Below, in pieces: positions 43,963 through 51,579 of a stretch of 64,000 nucleotides of DNA (position 1 is its first letter; each line of letters begins with the position of its first letter). The translations under genes were made by a program, and so were the position numbers. The notes under the pieces are model-generated. The model was not told the DNA's origin. It saw nothing but the letters and a program-made list of their open reading frames with translations, and did not search any database. Where the stretch lies: NCBI RefSeq assembly GCF_000720425.1, contig NZ_JOAJ01000008.1:124001-188000 (forward strand), in the 5' to 3' direction. Origin of the DNA: Nocardia rhamnosiphila NBRC 108938 (GTDB taxonomy: Bacteria > Actinomycetota > Actinomycetes > Mycobacteriales > Mycobacteriaceae).

Positions 43963-45468
43963 TCAGTGCCCGCCGGTCAGATGACCCGACAACCGTCGGT
44001 GCCGCGCCACCGAGGCCGGATTCAGGCCCCGGATCGTCACTCGTTTGCCCTTCGCGGCGTACTTCGTGGTGATGGCGTCGAGCGCGGCCACGGTGGAAGC
44101 GTCCCAGATATGTGCTTCGGACAGATCGAGCACGATCTCGGCCGGGTCTCCGCTGTAGTCGAATCGGTGGACGAGATCGTTGCTGGAGGCGAAGAACAGT
44201 TCGCCGCGCACCGTGTAGACGCGGGTGGTGTCCCCGGAAACCGCTGTCGCGACGGGTGCGACCTCGGTGAAACTCGCGACCCGGTGCGCGAAGGCGACCA
44301 TCGCGGTGACGACACCGGTGACCACCCCGTAGGCCAGGTTGTGGGTGAGGACGGTGACGGCGACGGTCAGCAGCATGACCGTGGTCTCGGCGATCGGCAT
44401 CCGCCGCAGTGTCGCCGGAGCCAGCGAATGCCAGTCCATCGCGGTGATCGACACCATGATCATGACCGCCACCAGGGCCGCCATCGGGATCCGCGCGACC
44501 AGCCCGCCGAGCCCGACCACCAGGACCAGCAGGAACACCCCCGCCAGGAGGGTGGAGATCCGGGTGCGGGCGCCGGCGATCTTCACGTTCATCACGGTCT
44601 GGCCGATCACCGCGCAGCCGCCCAGGCCGCCGAAGAATCCGGTGACGATATTGGCGACGCCCTGGCCCCAGCTCTCGCGTGTCTTGTTCGACGGGGTATC
44701 GGTGATGCCGTCGACGAGTTCGGCGGTCATCAGCGATTCCAGCAGTCCGACCACCGCCATCGCGAAGGCGTAGGGGGCGATGATCCGCAGGGTCTCGAGG
44801 TTCCACGGCACCTCGGGCAGCAGCGGAAGCGGCAGTGTCGACGGCAGGTCGCCCTGCCCGCCGACCTCGGGCACGTGCAGCCCCGACGCCACCGTGACCG
44901 CGGTGAGCGCGACCACCGCCACCAAGGGCGCGGGCACCGCGGTGGTGAGCCTGGGGAGCACCGCGATGATCGCGATCCCCGCCAGCACCAGCGGGTACAC
45001 CGGCCACGGCACCCCGATCAACTGGGGGAGCTGGGCAAGGAAGACCAGCATCGCCAGCGAGTTGACCACACCGACCATCACGCTGCGCGGTATGAACCGC
45101 ATCAGTTTCGCGACGCCCGCCACGCCGAGCGCGATCTGCAGGACACCGGCCAGGATCACTGTGGCCAGGAGATAGTCCAGCCCGTGCTCGCGCACGACCG
45201 GCGCGACCACGAACGCCACGGCGCCGGTCGCCGCGGAGATCATGGCGCGGCGGCCACCGGTGAACGCGAGGGTGACCGCCATGGTGAACGACGCGAACAA
45301 CCCCACCCGCGGATCCACGCCGGCGATGACGGAGAAGGCGATCGCCTCCGGGATCAAGGCCAGCGCCACGACGAGCCCGGCCAGCACTTCGGTGCGCAAC
45401 AGTTTCGGGCTGCGCAGCGCCGCCCTCACCGAGGTACCGGAGTGTCCGGTGCGCATTGCCGTCGCCAC
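43963..45468 (-). CDS. SulP family anion transporter with STAS domain
   Basis: This 501-residue protein has the SulP membrane domain (about residues 20-390, with VALALIPEAIAFSVIAGVDP and GLYASF-like GLFASFTMAV) and a C-terminal STAS domain (about 400-490; VRGELFFASSNDLVHRF, IVLDLSEAHIWDASTVAALD). SulP proteins move sulfate, bicarbonate or other anions by proton or sodium symport. Substrate specificity cannot be read from the sequence. GTG at 45468 follows GGAG at nine bases. It stands alone on the minus strand. Confidence 0.9.
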   Translation of the reverse strand: MATAMRTGHSGTSVRAALRSPKLLRTEVLAGLVVALALIPEAIAFSVIAGVDPRVGLFASFTMAVTLAFTGGRRAMISAATGAVAFVVAPVVREHGLDYLLATVILAGVLQIALGVAGVAKLMRFIPRSVMVGVVNSLAMLVFLAQLPQLIGVPWPVYPLVLAGIAIIAVLPRLTTAVPAPLVAVVALTAVTVASGLHVPEVGGQGDLPSTLPLPLLPEVPWNLETLRIIAPYAFAMAVVGLLESLMTAELVDGITDTPSNKTRESWGQGVANIVTGFFGGLGGCAVIGQTVMNVKIAGARTRISTLLAGVFLLVLVVGLGGLVARIPMAALVAVMIMVSITAMDWHSLAPATLRRMPIAETTVMLLTVAVTVLTHNLAYGVVTGVVTAMVAFAHRVASFTEVAPVATAVSGDTTRVYTVRGELFFASSNDLVHRFDYSGDPAEIVLDLSEAHIWDASTVAALDAITTKYAAKGKRVTIRGLNPASVARHRRLSGHLTGGH

Positions 45469-45738
45469 GGTGACTGTCTCCGTTCATCGAGCGCGGCCGT
45501 GGCCGCACGGCCGGGGTGGACCGGCACGGGTATCGGGGGAGCCGAGCGGACGTCGGGAAATCGTGCAGGACGAAGTCCGAAACCGGCCGTGCCGGCGGAC
45601 AGCGGTGGGCGGCGAACACTCGGCGCGGTGACTTTACCTCCCCGTTCCGGCCGCGGTGCGGCGCGTCTCGCAAGGGCCGCCGATCCGCGGGTGGGCCGAC
45701 CGGTGTGGCCACGATGCCGGTGTCCGGCGCGGACCCGA

Positions 45739-46587
45739 TCAGCCGATCAGGTCGGCCAGGCGATCGACCTGATCCGGGTCGGTGCCGTAGCAGTAGAGCA
45801 TGACCTCGTCGGCGCCCAGATCGGTGAATTGCCTTATCGCCGCGCGGATCTCGTCCGGCGTCGTGCACATCCCCGACACCACGTTCTCGGCCCAGTCGGT
45901 GAAGTCGTAGTAGGCGCCGATGGCCGCCCGGGCCTCGTCGACGACCGATTGCGGTCCGAGCGCGGCATTGACCTGGGCGACGATCCGCGGGTCCCCCTGC
46001 CGTCCGTGCTCGTGCCAGGACCGGCGAACCGAATCGAACAGCCCTTCACACCACTGTGCCGGTGCCGCGGACAGGAATCCGTCGCCCCAGCGAGCGACAC
46101 GTTCCAGCGCGACGGGCCGGAACCCGCCGAAGAGGATCGGCGGTCCGCTGCGGCGAACCGGTGTGGGCCCGATCGGCCCGCAGTCGCCGCCGAACGGTTC
46201 GCCGGACCACAGGCCGCGCAGTTGCGCGAGTTGCGCGTCCATCCGGCGGCCGCGCGTGTGCAGGTCGACCCCGGCCGCGAGGTGGTCGTCGGCGCGGCCG
46301 CCGACGCCGAGCCCGAGCACCAGCCTGCCGCCGGACATACGGTCCAGCGTGGCGACCTGTTTCGCCAGCAGAGCGGTATCGCGCAGCGGAGCGAGCAGGA
46401 CCTCGGTCTGTAGATTGATCCGGCTGGTGGCACCGGCGAGCACCGACAGCGCCACCAGCGGTTCGGGGTTGTCGTAGACGAGGCGGTCGAGCAGGCCGAG
46501 GGTCGAGAACGGTCCCGCGTCGGCACGGCGTGCCCAGTCGAGCAGGACGGCGGGGTCGGCGATGGGGAGTCCGAGTCCGATATGCAT
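45739..46587 (-). CDS. F420-dependent LLM-class oxidoreductase
   Basis: This 282-residue protein has the luciferase-like TIM-barrel fold of F420-dependent oxidoreductases. The N-terminal MHIGLGLPIADPAVLLDWARR, NLQTEVLLAPLRDTALLAKQ and RLVLGLGVGGRADD motifs are typical, and DEVMLYCYGTDPDQVDRLA ends the barrel. F420 cofactor use is inferred from the family; actinobacteria make F420. ATG at 46587 was chosen as the first Met before the conserved strand. It lies on the minus strand, downstream of the MDR-type dehydrogenase gene with a 236-bp gap. Confidence 0.85.
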   Translation of the reverse strand: MHIGLGLPIADPAVLLDWARRADAGPFSTLGLLDRLVYDNPEPLVALSVLAGATSRINLQTEVLLAPLRDTALLAKQVATLDRMSGGRLVLGLGVGGRADDHLAAGVDLHTRGRRMDAQLAQLRGLWSGEPFGGDCGPIGPTPVRRSGPPILFGGFRPVALERVARWGDGFLSAAPAQWCEGLFDSVRRSWHEHGRQGDPRIVAQVNAALGPQSVVDEARAAIGAYYDFTDWAENVVSGMCTTPDEIRAAIRQFTDLGADEVMLYCYGTDPDQVDRLADLIG

Positions 46588-46823
46588 GGCATTCCTCCGG
46601 AAAAATGGGTGGGCAAAATACGCCGCCCACTCCATCGCCCGGTTCGTTCGGGCGCGGGCTCCCACTCTGCGGCTGTACTTCCGGGGAGCTCCGATCGGAT
46701 CACGCCGACTATATGCGTGAATACGGCCGTCCACAAACAGAAATCCGCCGGTCCTTTCCCGGTCGCCGGGGTCCGGCCCAAGAGTTCATCGGGTGACCCA
46801 CGATTCGTTCGTTACGACGGCGG

Positions 46824-47660
46824 TCATCCCACTTCCAGCACCGCCTTCCCGTGCAGGCGGCGCGACAGCAGCGCCTCGGCCGCCTCGCCGACCCGGGTCC
46901 AATCGCCCTGCCAGGCGATACTCGGCCGTAGGGTCCCGATCGCGACCTGCCGGGCCAGCCAGCTCAGATCGGGCCCCAGGTCGCGACACCCCAGGAGGAA
47001 GAAGGAGGTGACCGACCGGTCGTGCCGGCCCTGATCGCCGAAGAAGGCCCCATAGGGGAACGTCTCGTCCGTGCCGGCCGAATGCCCGACCGCGACCACC
47101 GTGCCGCCCTCGGCGAGACGCTGGTAGGCGTCGACCAGCCGGCTGCCACCCACCAGATCGATGGCGCCGTGGACCGGGGCATCCAGGTCACGGGCGCCGG
47201 TGACGACCTCGGCCGCACCGAGTTCGCGCAGGCCCGCGCCGTGCGCGGCGGGGTCGCCGGTCGCCGCGACGACATGCGCGCCACCGAGCCGGGCGAGCTG
47301 GACCGCGTACCGGCCGGTGCCGCCGGTCGCTCCGGTGATCAATACCCGCCGCCCCAGCACGGGTCCGAGCCGGTGCAGGGCGCGCAGCGCGGTGGTCGCG
47401 GCGACCGGAACGGTGCTGAGCGCCGCCGGTTCCGCGCCGGCCGGAGCCGTGCCGATCAGGTCGGTGTCCACCGCACGGAACTCCGCCCAGGCGCCGGACC
47501 AGCCGAGGGTGACCACCGGTGTCCCGAACTGGACCTCGCCGTAGTTGAGCGATGTCGCCGTCACCCGTATCACCGCCTGATGCGGTGCCGGGTCCGGATC
47601 GGGTACCTCGCCGATACGTAATCCGGCCGGAGCGGAACGGTCGACGATCAATGCGCGCAT
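46824..47660 (-). CDS. MDR-type dehydrogenase/quinone oxidoreductase with a shortened catalytic domain
   Basis: This 278-residue protein has a zinc-binding dehydrogenase-type cofactor domain (RRVLITGATGGTGRYAVQLAR, GG-motif) and a partial N-terminal GroES-like domain. It lacks the usual stretch of about 30 residues between LNYGEVQF and GTPVVTLG that normally carries the P-G-W-D-x-x-G region, so the catalytic domain is truncated internally and the frame is kept. It may be inactive or a derived form. ATG at 47660 follows AAAGG; GTG at 47663 overlaps. It diverges from the TetR gene at 47797 with an operator between. Confidence 0.78.
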   Translation of the reverse strand: MRALIVDRSAPAGLRIGEVPDPDPAPHQAVIRVTATSLNYGEVQFGTPVVTLGWSGAWAEFRAVDTDLIGTAPAGAEPAALSTVPVAATTALRALHRLGPVLGRRVLITGATGGTGRYAVQLARLGGAHVVAATGDPAAHGAGLRELGAAEVVTGARDLDAPVHGAIDLVGGSRLVDAYQRLAEGGTVVAVGHSAGTDETFPYGAFFGDQGRHDRSVTSFFLLGCRDLGPDLSWLARQVAIGTLRPSIAWQGDWTRVGEAAEALLSRRLHGKAVLEVG

Positions 47661-47726
47661 CACACAGCGCCTTTCGAGTGGGAAGAGTTTCGATGTGACA
47701 CCGGGTGCGGTGCCATCACCTCAAAA

Positions 47727-47741
47727 TGCCACTGAGTGGCA
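47727..47741. promoter_or_regulatory. TetR operator between divergent genes
   Basis: TGCCACT-G-AGTGGCA is a perfect 15-bp inverted repeat in the 136-bp gap between the MDR-type gene and the TetR gene. It lies 56 bp before the TetR start, and 67 bp from the divergent MDR-type start. Confidence 0.75.
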
Positions 47742-47796
47742 AATGGCGTCAAGGGGCGATAGGAATCGAGGGGCGGCCGGACGCTATCCTGTCCCT

Positions 47797-48447
47797 ATGG
47801 CCGACGCTGCGCTGGACCGGCCGCCGCTGCGCGAGCGCAAGAAACTACGCACGCGCCAGGCACTGGTCGACACCGCTCTGGAACTGTTCACGGAGAACGG
47901 ATTCGACAGCACCACGCTCGACGAACTCTGCGACGCGGTCGAGGTCTCCAAACGCACCTTCTTCCGCACCTTCACCAGTAAAGAAGACGTCGCCATGGCG
48001 CCGCTGCGAGACCTGTGGGCCGCCTTTCTCCACGAGCTGGAAACCCACGAGCCCGGTACCGGATCGCTCTACGGAATCCTGCAGGACAGCGTGCTGGCGG
48101 CACTGCAACGAATGCCCGTGGAAGGCTGGGCCGGCCGTGCCGCCCGCAGCCACCGTCTCGCGCAGTCCACGCCCTCCATGGGCGCGAACAATCTCCAATT
48201 CTGCGACCGCACCGTCCGCGAAGCGCTGGAGATCCTGCACCACCGTTTCGGCGCCGGACTTCCCGCCGACCAGCGCACTCGTCTGGCCCTGGACGTCGTG
48301 GTCGCCGCATTCCACTGCGGCATGGAAGCGTGGAGCAACAGTTCCGGCAAGCGCGATATCGGCAGCCTCGCGAACCACCTCCGTGGTGCCTTCGCCGCCG
48401 CACCCGAAGCGCTTGTTCTGGTGCCGGGTCCACGTGCCGCCGACTGA
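47797..48447 (+). CDS. TetR/AcrR family regulator
   Basis: This 216-residue regulator has an N-terminal TetR domain (RKKLRTRQALVDTALELFTE, TLDELCDAVEVSKRTFFRTF) and a helical ligand domain. ATG at 47797 follows TATCCT (47785-47790) by six bases, the leaderless arrangement. It is divergent from the MDR-type dehydrogenase and likely controls it through the palindrome at 47727-47741. Confidence 0.9.
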   Translation: MADAALDRPPLRERKKLRTRQALVDTALELFTENGFDSTTLDELCDAVEVSKRTFFRTFTSKEDVAMAPLRDLWAAFLHELETHEPGTGSLYGILQDSVLAALQRMPVEGWAGRAARSHRLAQSTPSMGANNLQFCDRTVREALEILHHRFGAGLPADQRTRLALDVVVAAFHCGMEAWSNSSGKRDIGSLANHLRGAFAAAPEALVLVPGPRAAD

Positions 48448-48853
48448 ATCGGCGCGCGGGTCCCGGACGGTCGAATCGGTCGGCCGAAAACTCCGTGCCC
48501 AGGAAACGGCACAGGCTGTGTTCCGGACCGGACTACGCCGTGCCCGGTTCCCGACCGGGCCCCGGCCCCGCGGTCAGTGGCGCGGATTCACCGGTTACGT
48601 AGTGGAGTAGCGGGGACAAAACTCGGTGTCGACGAGCCGCGAACCTGATGACGGGCAGTCGTTTACGCGGTCACGCGCGCATCGATGACCGACATCGACA
48701 TTCCTGGCGATTGGCCCGGGTATTCGACCCAGGTGGCAGCCCGAAGTGGGGGCCTGTACGGGCGGCACCGGCGCGGACGATGGGCGGCGGCAGTGCGGGC
48801 CAAGGTTTTCGCGTGCAGAGCCTAGGTGGGGCTGTTCCGGCAAGGGAAAAGAA
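48448..48853. other. non-coding stretch
   Basis: No supported gene or regulatory site was seen between the TetR stop and the hairpin at 48854. Confidence 0.4.
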
Positions 48854-48889
48854 CGGCCCCGAAAAAGCTTCGACAGCTTTCCGGGGCCG
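48854..48889 (-). terminator. bidirectional-looking hairpin, terminator of the secreted small protein gene
   Basis: CGGCCCCG (48854-48861) pairs with CGGGGCCG (48882-48889), and an inner AAGCT/AGCTT stem is also present. In the minus direction it is followed by TTCTTTTCCC, a U-rich tail. It lies 127 bp after the stop of the gene at 49017. A smaller CGGATG-AAA-CATCCG hairpin sits at 48897-48911. Confidence 0.75.
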
Positions 48890-49016
48890 CCGGTCACGGA
48901 TGAAACATCCGAGACCTACGCAGTTTGGGGTAGTGCTTACATCCCTCATCGGAGCGGCCACGCCCGGCGAACAGGGGCCGCATTCGTCGACAGAGATGTA
49001 TTGGTGCCTCTTGCTA

Positions 49017-49247
49017 CTAGGCGGGGGTCTGCCCCGGCGTGGCGTCCGCGGAGCCGGTCAGCAGCGGCAGCAGTGTCGGGAGCAGGTCCGCGGACCCGGT
49101 CGCAGCTCCGGTGCCCGGGTCGGTCTCGTTGACCGGAGCCACATCGGTCAGCGGCAGCGGTGCGGCGGACGCGGCACCGGCAGCGACGCCCACGCCGGCG
49201 GCGGCGATCGAGACGGCCGCGGCGAAGGTGCTGAATCTGGATCTCAC
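49017..49247 (-). CDS. small secreted protein
   Basis: This 76-residue protein has a signal peptide (RSRFSTFAAAVSIAAAGVGV followed by AAGAASA, with cleavage near ASA-AP) and a short, acidic mature part rich in Thr, Pro and Leu, ending DATPGQTPA. It has no Cys, so no disulphide. GTG at 49247 follows AAAGGAAC. Small secreted proteins of this type are common in nocardiae; function is unknown. It is terminated by the hairpin at 48854. Confidence 0.7.
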   Translation of the reverse strand: MRSRFSTFAAAVSIAAAGVGVAAGAASAAPLPLTDVAPVNETDPGTGAATGSADLLPTLLPLLTGSADATPGQTPA

Positions 49248-49833
49248 AGTGTTCCTTTCGTTGGTATCCCGTGCTGGGACGAAGGATGATTACGCTGTCA
49301 TATGTCGAGCCGCTGCGAGAGTGTTACGGCGAGATATGTTTTCTCTCACACAATTAGAAGCGTCGATGCCTCACTTGCTCGCTGATGCACTTCGTTTCGG
49401 GGTCGGCCTCCGTTGCCCCCTCGGTATCCACCTGAACACCCACTGACACCGCGCCCGCTGTCGCGGCCAACGAACCCAGATGCAGGACTCCACCGGGCCG
49501 CCTCGCGACCACCGCCGCTCGAGATACGGGCGAGAGAATCCCCCGAGCGCGCTTGGTGAGTTCGGTCGGTTTGCTGTGCAGGTCGGCGCCGATGTCTGGC
49601 GGGATGCGGTCGTGGGCGATTAACCGGGCCGCTTTTCCAGGTGTTCGTCGACACCACAGAACGCGGGGAGAACTGTTCTCTCGTCTCGTTCCGCCGCGCC
49701 GGGATGGCATGTAAGGCCAGGTGTCCTCGTGGTCGTAGTCGTAGTCGTACCGGCGACAACCGCGTCTCATTCGCGCCCGAACCGCCACCGAATCGATGCC
49801 GAGCGGGTGCCGGGACACCGCCCGGCCTCACTA
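49248..49833. other. non-coding stretch with a short GTAGTC repeat
   Basis: No supported gene. Frames of 135-160 codons on both strands lack a ribosome binding site and family features. GTAGTC occurs twice at 49733-49744 within GTCGTAGTCGTAGTCG. The region contains unusually AT-rich sequence near 49285-49365 that may carry the promoter of the secreted protein gene. Confidence 0.4.
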
Positions 49834-50706
49834 ATGTCGGAATCCGTGCCGAGCGAACCCGAGCAGCCCGTACGGCCGCCTTCGTTCCATCTCGATGACA
49901 TCGCGACCGCGCGCACCGAAGAGGGGACGTCCGGCGTCGACCCGATGGCCCTGCTCGTCGCTGCCCTCGATCTGCAGGCAGCCCTCCCGGGGATCAGGCG
50001 TATGCGCGACTGGGCCCACGCGGCGCTGGCCGTCGGCGCCGGGGAGCGAGCTCTCGATATCGGCTCGGGGACCGGCTCGGAGGTGCTGGAGTTCGCCCGC
50101 CGGGTGGGACCGGAGGGGCAGGCTGTCGGGATCGAACCGAACCCGGCGATGCTCGCCGTGGCACGTGAACGGGCCGCTGCGGCGGGGGCGCGGTGCCGGT
50201 TCGTCGAAGCCGACGCCTACCGGCTGCCGTTCGACGACGACTCCTTCGACGCGGTACGCAGCGAACGCGTCTACCAGCATCTCGACGATCCGGCCGCCGC
50301 CACCGCGGAGATCGCCCGGGTCCTGCGGCCGGGCGGCCGGGCGGTACTGGTGGACAGCGACTGGCAGACCGCCATTCTGCACCCCGGCGACACCGAAGTG
50401 GTCGCGCGGATGATCGCCGCCATGCTCGAGGCCACCCCCAACTCCAGATCCGGCCGGTCCCTGCGCGGCCGGCTGGCGGCGGCCGGGTTCGAGATCGACG
50501 ATATGGGTTCAGAAGCGGTGATCTGGGATCCGGCCGCCGCCCGTCCCATGTTCGACGAGGTGGGCGGTGCCGCGCTGGCTCGGGAGGTGATCACCGAACA
50601 GGAACACGACGATCTCGTCGCCGCCATCGAAGCGGGCGTCGCGGTCGGTGACTATCACCTGTCGGTCACCATGTTCGCCGTCCTCGGCCACCTCCCGCTT
50701 CACTGA
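49834..50706 (+). CDS. class I SAM-dependent methyltransferase
   Basis: This 290-residue protein has the type 11 methyltransferase core: ALDIGSGTGSEVLEFARRVG (motif I), GIEPNPAMLAVARERA, DAVRSERVYQHLDDP and LRPGGRAVLVDSDWQ. The C-terminal part forms a helical cap (EVITEQEHDDLVAAIEAG). It is similar in layout to UbiE-related enzymes acting on small metabolites. ATG at 49834 lies at the first Met before the domain; upstream residues do not fit. It converges on the small P-loop kinase gene with a 19-bp gap. The substrate is unknown. Confidence 0.82.
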   Translation: MSESVPSEPEQPVRPPSFHLDDIATARTEEGTSGVDPMALLVAALDLQAALPGIRRMRDWAHAALAVGAGERALDIGSGTGSEVLEFARRVGPEGQAVGIEPNPAMLAVARERAAAAGARCRFVEADAYRLPFDDDSFDAVRSERVYQHLDDPAAATAEIARVLRPGGRAVLVDSDWQTAILHPGDTEVVARMIAAMLEATPNSRSGRSLRGRLAAAGFEIDDMGSEAVIWDPAAARPMFDEVGGAALAREVITEQEHDDLVAAIEAGVAVGDYHLSVTMFAVLGHLPLH

Positions 50707-50725
50707 TCCGAGGTTCCCGGCGCCC

Positions 50726-51283
50726 CTACCCGCAGTGTGGCGGGCCGGTATCGAAGGCGGGCCTCGCTGCCACCCGGGCGATTTCGGCCGCGAGCTCCGC
50801 GTGGTCGACCGGTCGCGTGGTGTCGACCGGCAGCACCGGCCCGAACCCCAGCGGCGTTGCCCGCGCCGCCCAGATATCCCAGTCCGCGGCAAGGCGCTGT
50901 TCGTCCCGATACAGTGCGGGGCGCTGACGGGCCGCATAGCGAGCCCGGGCCACCTCGGTTGTTGCATCACACCAGATTTCGACGAACCGGCCGGGCGCCA
51001 CCAACTCGACCCCCGTCTGCGCGAACCGGAGATCGCGCGGGCGGAACCACCAGGAGTCGACGACCACATCGCGCGGCGCCGCACGGGCCGAGGCCCAGAC
51101 GGTATCCATTGCGATACCACCGAGATCGGGTACGGCGTCGATCTCGGTGAGGCATCCGGCAAGGGCCTCCTTGACAGCGTCCTTCGACAGGAACTCCGCC
51201 CGCAATACCGAGGCGAGGGTCGCCCCGAGAGTCGATTTGCCCGAGCCGGGTAGTCCGTTCACCAGCACCAGCAGTTTGTCCAC
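50726..51283 (-). CDS. small P-loop kinase-like protein
   Basis: This protein of about 185 residues starts with the Walker A motif NGLPGSGKSTLG at residues 8-19 and has the small-kinase fold (gluconate/shikimate kinase class): the lid pattern ARARYAARQRPALYRDEQR and VEIWCDATTEVA. It likely phosphorylates a small molecule; related proteins in actinobacteria phosphorylate antibiotics or sugars, but the substrate is unknown. GTG at 51283 gives the compact family start; GTG at 51337 would add 18 residues. It lies on the minus strand after the helicase gene with a 296-bp gap. Confidence 0.7.
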   Translation of the reverse strand: MDKLLVLVNGLPGSGKSTLGATLASVLRAEFLSKDAVKEALAGCLTEIDAVPDLGGIAMDTVWASARAAPRDVVVDSWWFRPRDLRFAQTGVELVAPGRFVEIWCDATTEVARARYAARQRPALYRDEQRLAADWDIWAARATPLGFGPVLPVDTTRPVDHAELAAEIARVAARPAFDTGPPHCG

Positions 51284-51579
51284 GAAATCATCGTCGCCGC
51301 CGGGCGTCCGGACCGCGAACCCGACCGGTCCGGCCACCCCATGGGAGTTCGACCCTTCTCCCTACCGCCTGGACCGGACGTATGCGGTATCGAAAGCTTG
51401 GGAAGTGCGGACCGGCGACTACCCGGAATTCTCTCCGGGGGTGCGAGCCTCCGCAATCCCAGAACGTGTCGCCCCCGGAACCACGCGATGGCAACCTGCC
51501 GACGTCGAAGACAGCCATATCGTCGGCCCGAGTCTCTGTTCGAAGCAGTGCTCGAGGTCAGGGTGGGGCCGGAATGCGG

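Noticed and set aside
43256..45868. Minus-strand frame of 870 codons
   Set aside because: It overlaps the TetR gene on the other strand and the SulP gene in another frame; the latter has complete motifs.
43402..46413. Plus-strand frame of 1003 codons across the SulP and LLM genes
   Set aside because: It is antisense to two clear conserved genes and its product is His/Arg/Asp-rich low-complexity sequence, typical of GC-rich shadow frames.
49346..49831. Two overlapping minus-strand frames of 154-161 codons
   Set aside because: Both lack a ribosome binding site and have Arg/Gly-rich composition; no family match.
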